This document shows positions 17,097-18,765 of a DNA stretch of 18,765 nucleotides, one piece after another. This stretch comes from Fimbriimonas sp. (GTDB lineage Bacteria; Armatimonadota; Fimbriimonadia; Fimbriimonadales; Fimbriimonadaceae): positions 1-18,765 of the forward strand of contig JAUJNV010000064.1 in assembly GCA_030447945.1 (NCBI GenBank), in the 5' to 3' direction. A program made the translations under genes and the position numbers. The stretch's first letter is position 1; the number at the start of each line of letters is the position of its first letter. The notes under the pieces were generated by a model. It ran no database searches. It was given only the letters and a program-made list of their open reading frames with translations, and had not been told where the DNA came from.

Positions 17097-17755
17097 GGAC
17101 CGCCCACCTCGTGGATCTTGGGCGGATGCCCTACGAGGCGTGCGCCGACCACCAGCAACGGCTGGCCGAGGCCGTAGCCGAGGGTGCGGCGCCCGACACG
17201 CTCCTCTTGGTGGAGCACCCGCCCGTCCTCACGCTCGGCGCGGCGTTCCGCCCGGAGAACCTCCTCCTAGACCGTGAGGAGTACGCGCGGCGAGAGATCG
17301 ACGTGCTTCCGACCGGACGCGGCGGCGACGTGACCTACCACGGCCCCGGGCAGCTCGTGATGTACCCCGTCTTCGACGTCTCCCGGTTCGGCAAGGACCT
17401 CCACAAATGGCTCCGCGACTTGGAGGAGACCATGATCGTCACGCTCGCCTCCTTCGGCCTCGACGGCGAGCGGTTCCCGCCGAACACGGGCGCGTGGACG
17501 AAAGGCCGCAAGATCGCCGCGCTCGGCGTCAAGATCCGCCGCTGGGTCTCCTTTCACGGACTCGCCCTGAATTGCGACCTCGACCTCGCCCCCTTCGGGC
17601 TCATTGTTCCGTGCGGGATTCACGGGCACGGCGTGACTTCCCTCTCACAGGAGCTGGGGCGGCAGGTGACGGTGGAAGAGGCGAAGCCGAGCGTGGCGGA
17701 GGCGTTCGAGCGGGTATTCGATATTCGTTTCATCCCGATGTCCGAAGGCATCTAG
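17093..17755 (+). CDS. lipB: Octanoyltransferase LipB
   Basis: An intact 220-aa frame matching LipB along its full length. It transfers the octanoyl group from acyl carrier protein to a specific lysine of lipoyl domains, the first step of lipoate synthesis in the cytoplasm. Diagnostic elements are RGGDVTYHGPGQL (from Arg76), the KIAALGVK motif with catalytic Lys140, HGLALN, and PCGIHGHGVTSL with catalytic Cys174. The Lys-Cys spacing of 34 equals that of characterised LipB enzymes. ATG 17093 lies inside the stop of the cyclase-like gene (ATGA), so translation is likely coupled. LipA is not in the window. A hairpin follows at 17760. Confidence 0.97.
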   Translation: MRTAHLVDLGRMPYEACADHQQRLAEAVAEGAAPDTLLLVEHPPVLTLGAAFRPENLLLDREEYARREIDVLPTGRGGDVTYHGPGQLVMYPVFDVSRFGKDLHKWLRDLEETMIVTLASFGLDGERFPPNTGAWTKGRKIAALGVKIRRWVSFHGLALNCDLDLAPFGLIVPCGIHGHGVTSLSQELGRQVTVEEAKPSVAEAFERVFDIRFIPMSEGI

Positions 17756-17759
17756 CTGA

Positions 17760-17784
17760 GACCGCGCCCGTCCCGAGCGCGGTC
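17760..17784 (+). terminator. Hairpin after lipB
   Basis: A perfect 8-bp GC-rich stem, GACCGCGC/GCGCGGTC, with a 9-nt loop starts five nt after the lipB stop. No T-run follows, so it is a hairpin-only candidate. Confidence 0.55.
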
Positions 17785-17864
17785 CCAAGGACTACTGACG
17801 GCAACGTGTACTTTCCTCCCACCAGAGATTCGTCGTTAGGTGCAAACGGCGATAATAGGTTGGA

Positions 17865-18500
17865 ATGAGTAGCCGCAACGTACTCCTGGTGGTTTGGGTG
17901 GGCTTGGGGGCGAGCAGTTGCGTGTCGGTGCGCGTAAGCCGACGAGAAACCGTGGAAGTGCGGCATCGGACCGTTATCAGCCCCGGAACCGTCAATCGGT
18001 CCCCGGAGTTTACGGTGCGGTACCTCGTCCTGCTCGTCGAGGCCACGACCCGGGCGACGAGGCTCCAAGCCGGGCCGGCACGGCTTGACGCAATCTTCGA
18101 GCCGGACCTGCTCCCTTGGACGGGGCCGAGCGACGTCATGGGCCAGGTCGCCAAGCGGACACCCGGCTACCGCCTCACGCCGCTGATCTCCGTCAGCGTG
18201 CGGAGCCGGGACCAACGCGCGACGATTAATGCCCGCAACGGAAGAGCCCGCTTGGATGCAACGGTCCGCTCGACGATGATGGCCTATAAAGACGGAAGAC
18301 TCTTAGACGGGCGCTTCTGGCACAAGGGAAGCTTTCGTTATACAGAGGGCCGCGCCACCCACCCGGTTGTGAAACGGTGGGGCGAGAAGTACCATCCTGC
18401 CGCCGAGTACCGGCTCGGCGAGACCCGATGCTGGTCTACGAAAGAGTTGCCCCACGGGCGAGGCCTCGCTGTATTGGCCTGTGTCGTCAAGGGGGTTTAA
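17865..18500 (+). CDS. Putative lipoprotein of unknown function
   Basis: An intact 211-aa frame from ATG 17865. The N-terminus, a hydrophobic VLLVVWVGLG followed by ASSC, reads as a lipoprotein signal with Cys19 as the acylation site, although the -1 Ser is less usual than Gly or Ala. The mature part is rich in Arg and Val and looks beta-structured (EFTVRYLVLLVEATTRATRL and LISVSVRSRDQ). It ends in a Cys-containing GLAVLACVVKGV. No family or catalytic motif is recognised. The ribosome-binding site is weak (only GGTTGGA directly before ATG); GATAAT at 17851 could be a -10 element. It is likely transcribed separately from lipB because of the intervening hairpin, and converges with the gene ending at 18582. 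Confidence 0.6.
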   Translation: MSSRNVLLVVWVGLGASSCVSVRVSRRETVEVRHRTVISPGTVNRSPEFTVRYLVLLVEATTRATRLQAGPARLDAIFEPDLLPWTGPSDVMGQVAKRTPGYRLTPLISVSVRSRDQRATINARNGRARLDATVRSTMMAYKDGRLLDGRFWHKGSFRYTEGRATHPVVKRWGEKYHPAAEYRLGETRCWSTKELPHGRGLAVLACVVKGV

Positions 18501-18527
18501 GCCCTTAGGGCGGAGGATGATGGAGTC

Positions 18528-18552
18528 GCCGGGTCGTCGAGGACCACCCGGC
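18528..18552. terminator. Hairpin between convergent genes
   Basis: A 7-bp stem, GCCGGGT/ACCCGGC, with an 11-nt loop in the 81-nt gap between the lipoprotein and the minus-strand methyltransferase. A smaller CCCC/GGGG stem lies at about 18560-18574. Either could terminate one of the two genes. Confidence 0.45.
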
Positions 18553-18581
18553 CTGCGCTCCCCTTCTTTAGGGGCCCTCGT

Positions 18582-18765
18582 CTAGGTGGGACGCACTCCT
18601 CCGAAGGCGGCAAAACCGGAGTTCACGTGCAGCACGTCGATCTTCTCGAAGCCCGTTCGGCGCATCAGATCGAGCTGGTACGACAGCGGCGGGGGAGTGT
18701 CCTCTTTGGCGATGTAATCGAACACGTGATCTCGGGAAGCCTCGTCGCGAAGGTGCGTCAGATAC
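18582..18765 (-). CDS. Probable SAM-dependent methyltransferase, C-terminal part
   Basis: The right edge cuts the gene. The remaining 60 codons on minus read YLTHLRDEASRDHVFDYIAK, then EDTPPPLSYQLDLMRRTGF and EKIDVLHVNSGFAAFGGVR, ending at TAG 18582-18584. The pattern of a helix, a QLDLMRRTGF-type segment, then a VDVLHxNSxFAAFGG strand is the C-terminus of class I SAM-dependent methyltransferases, where the final strand order includes this reversed hairpin. The SAM-binding glycine motif would lie outside the window. Substrate cannot be inferred. Confidence 0.65.
   Translation of the reverse strand, partial: YLTHLRDEASRDHVFDYIAKEDTPPPLSYQLDLMRRTGFEKIDVLHVNSGFAAFGGVRPT

Overview
The window is a GC-rich (roughly two-thirds GC) bacterial chromosome segment dominated by secreted or envelope proteins, with two housekeeping loci: an RNase P RNA gene and lipB. 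The gene content (HAF-repeat and propeller proteins, DUF2961/GH172 and DUF4185/GH183 proteins, an orphan GspE/PilB-type ATPase, short-tandem-repeat families) would suit an Armatimonadota/Fimbriimonadia-like organism. This is a low-confidence guess, because no 16S rRNA or universal protein marker is present beyond LipB and rnpB.

Layout. 1-4131 (+): three overlapping genes, namely a large putative zinc protease open at the left edge and two small secreted proteins. 4156-7379: a divergent pair, a GH172 (DUF2961) protein on minus and a GH183 (DUF4185) protein on plus; both families contain D-arabinan-degrading enzymes. 7376-8088: a degenerate REP-like repeat and a broken minus-strand lipoprotein. 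8182-9763 (+): two overlapping single-pass membrane proteins with helical exteriors. 9868-11866 (+): a secreted protein with six HAF repeats followed by six propeller-like repeats. 12084-13811 (+): an orphan GspE/PilB ATPase with altered Walker B and His boxes. 13830-13920: a 91-bp double-REP palindrome between convergent genes. 13971-14645 (-): a small metzincin-type protease. 14735-14814: an octamer tandem-repeat dyad. 14823-15204 (-): rnpB. 15273-17096 (+): a polytopic membrane protein with a degenerate class III cyclase domain, overlapping lipB (17093-17755). 17865-18500 (+): a lipoprotein. 18582-18765 (-): the C-terminus of a methyltransferase.

A striking property is the uneven density of frameshifts. 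Five genes totalling more than 6 kb are fully open. The other protein genes are each broken by several single-base shifts with almost no in-frame nonsense, so the reading can be followed by hopping frames. This looks more like sequence indels than gene decay, but it cannot be settled from the sequence alone. Ends of broken genes are approximate.

The most interesting items are the GH172/GH183 pair as a possible D-arabinan (or related furanoside) utilisation locus, the membrane cyclase homologue that lost its Asn/Arg catalytic pair and is translationally coupled to lipB, and the repeat invasion around and inside rnpB. No CRISPR array, transposase, integrase, tRNA or recognised defence system was seen.
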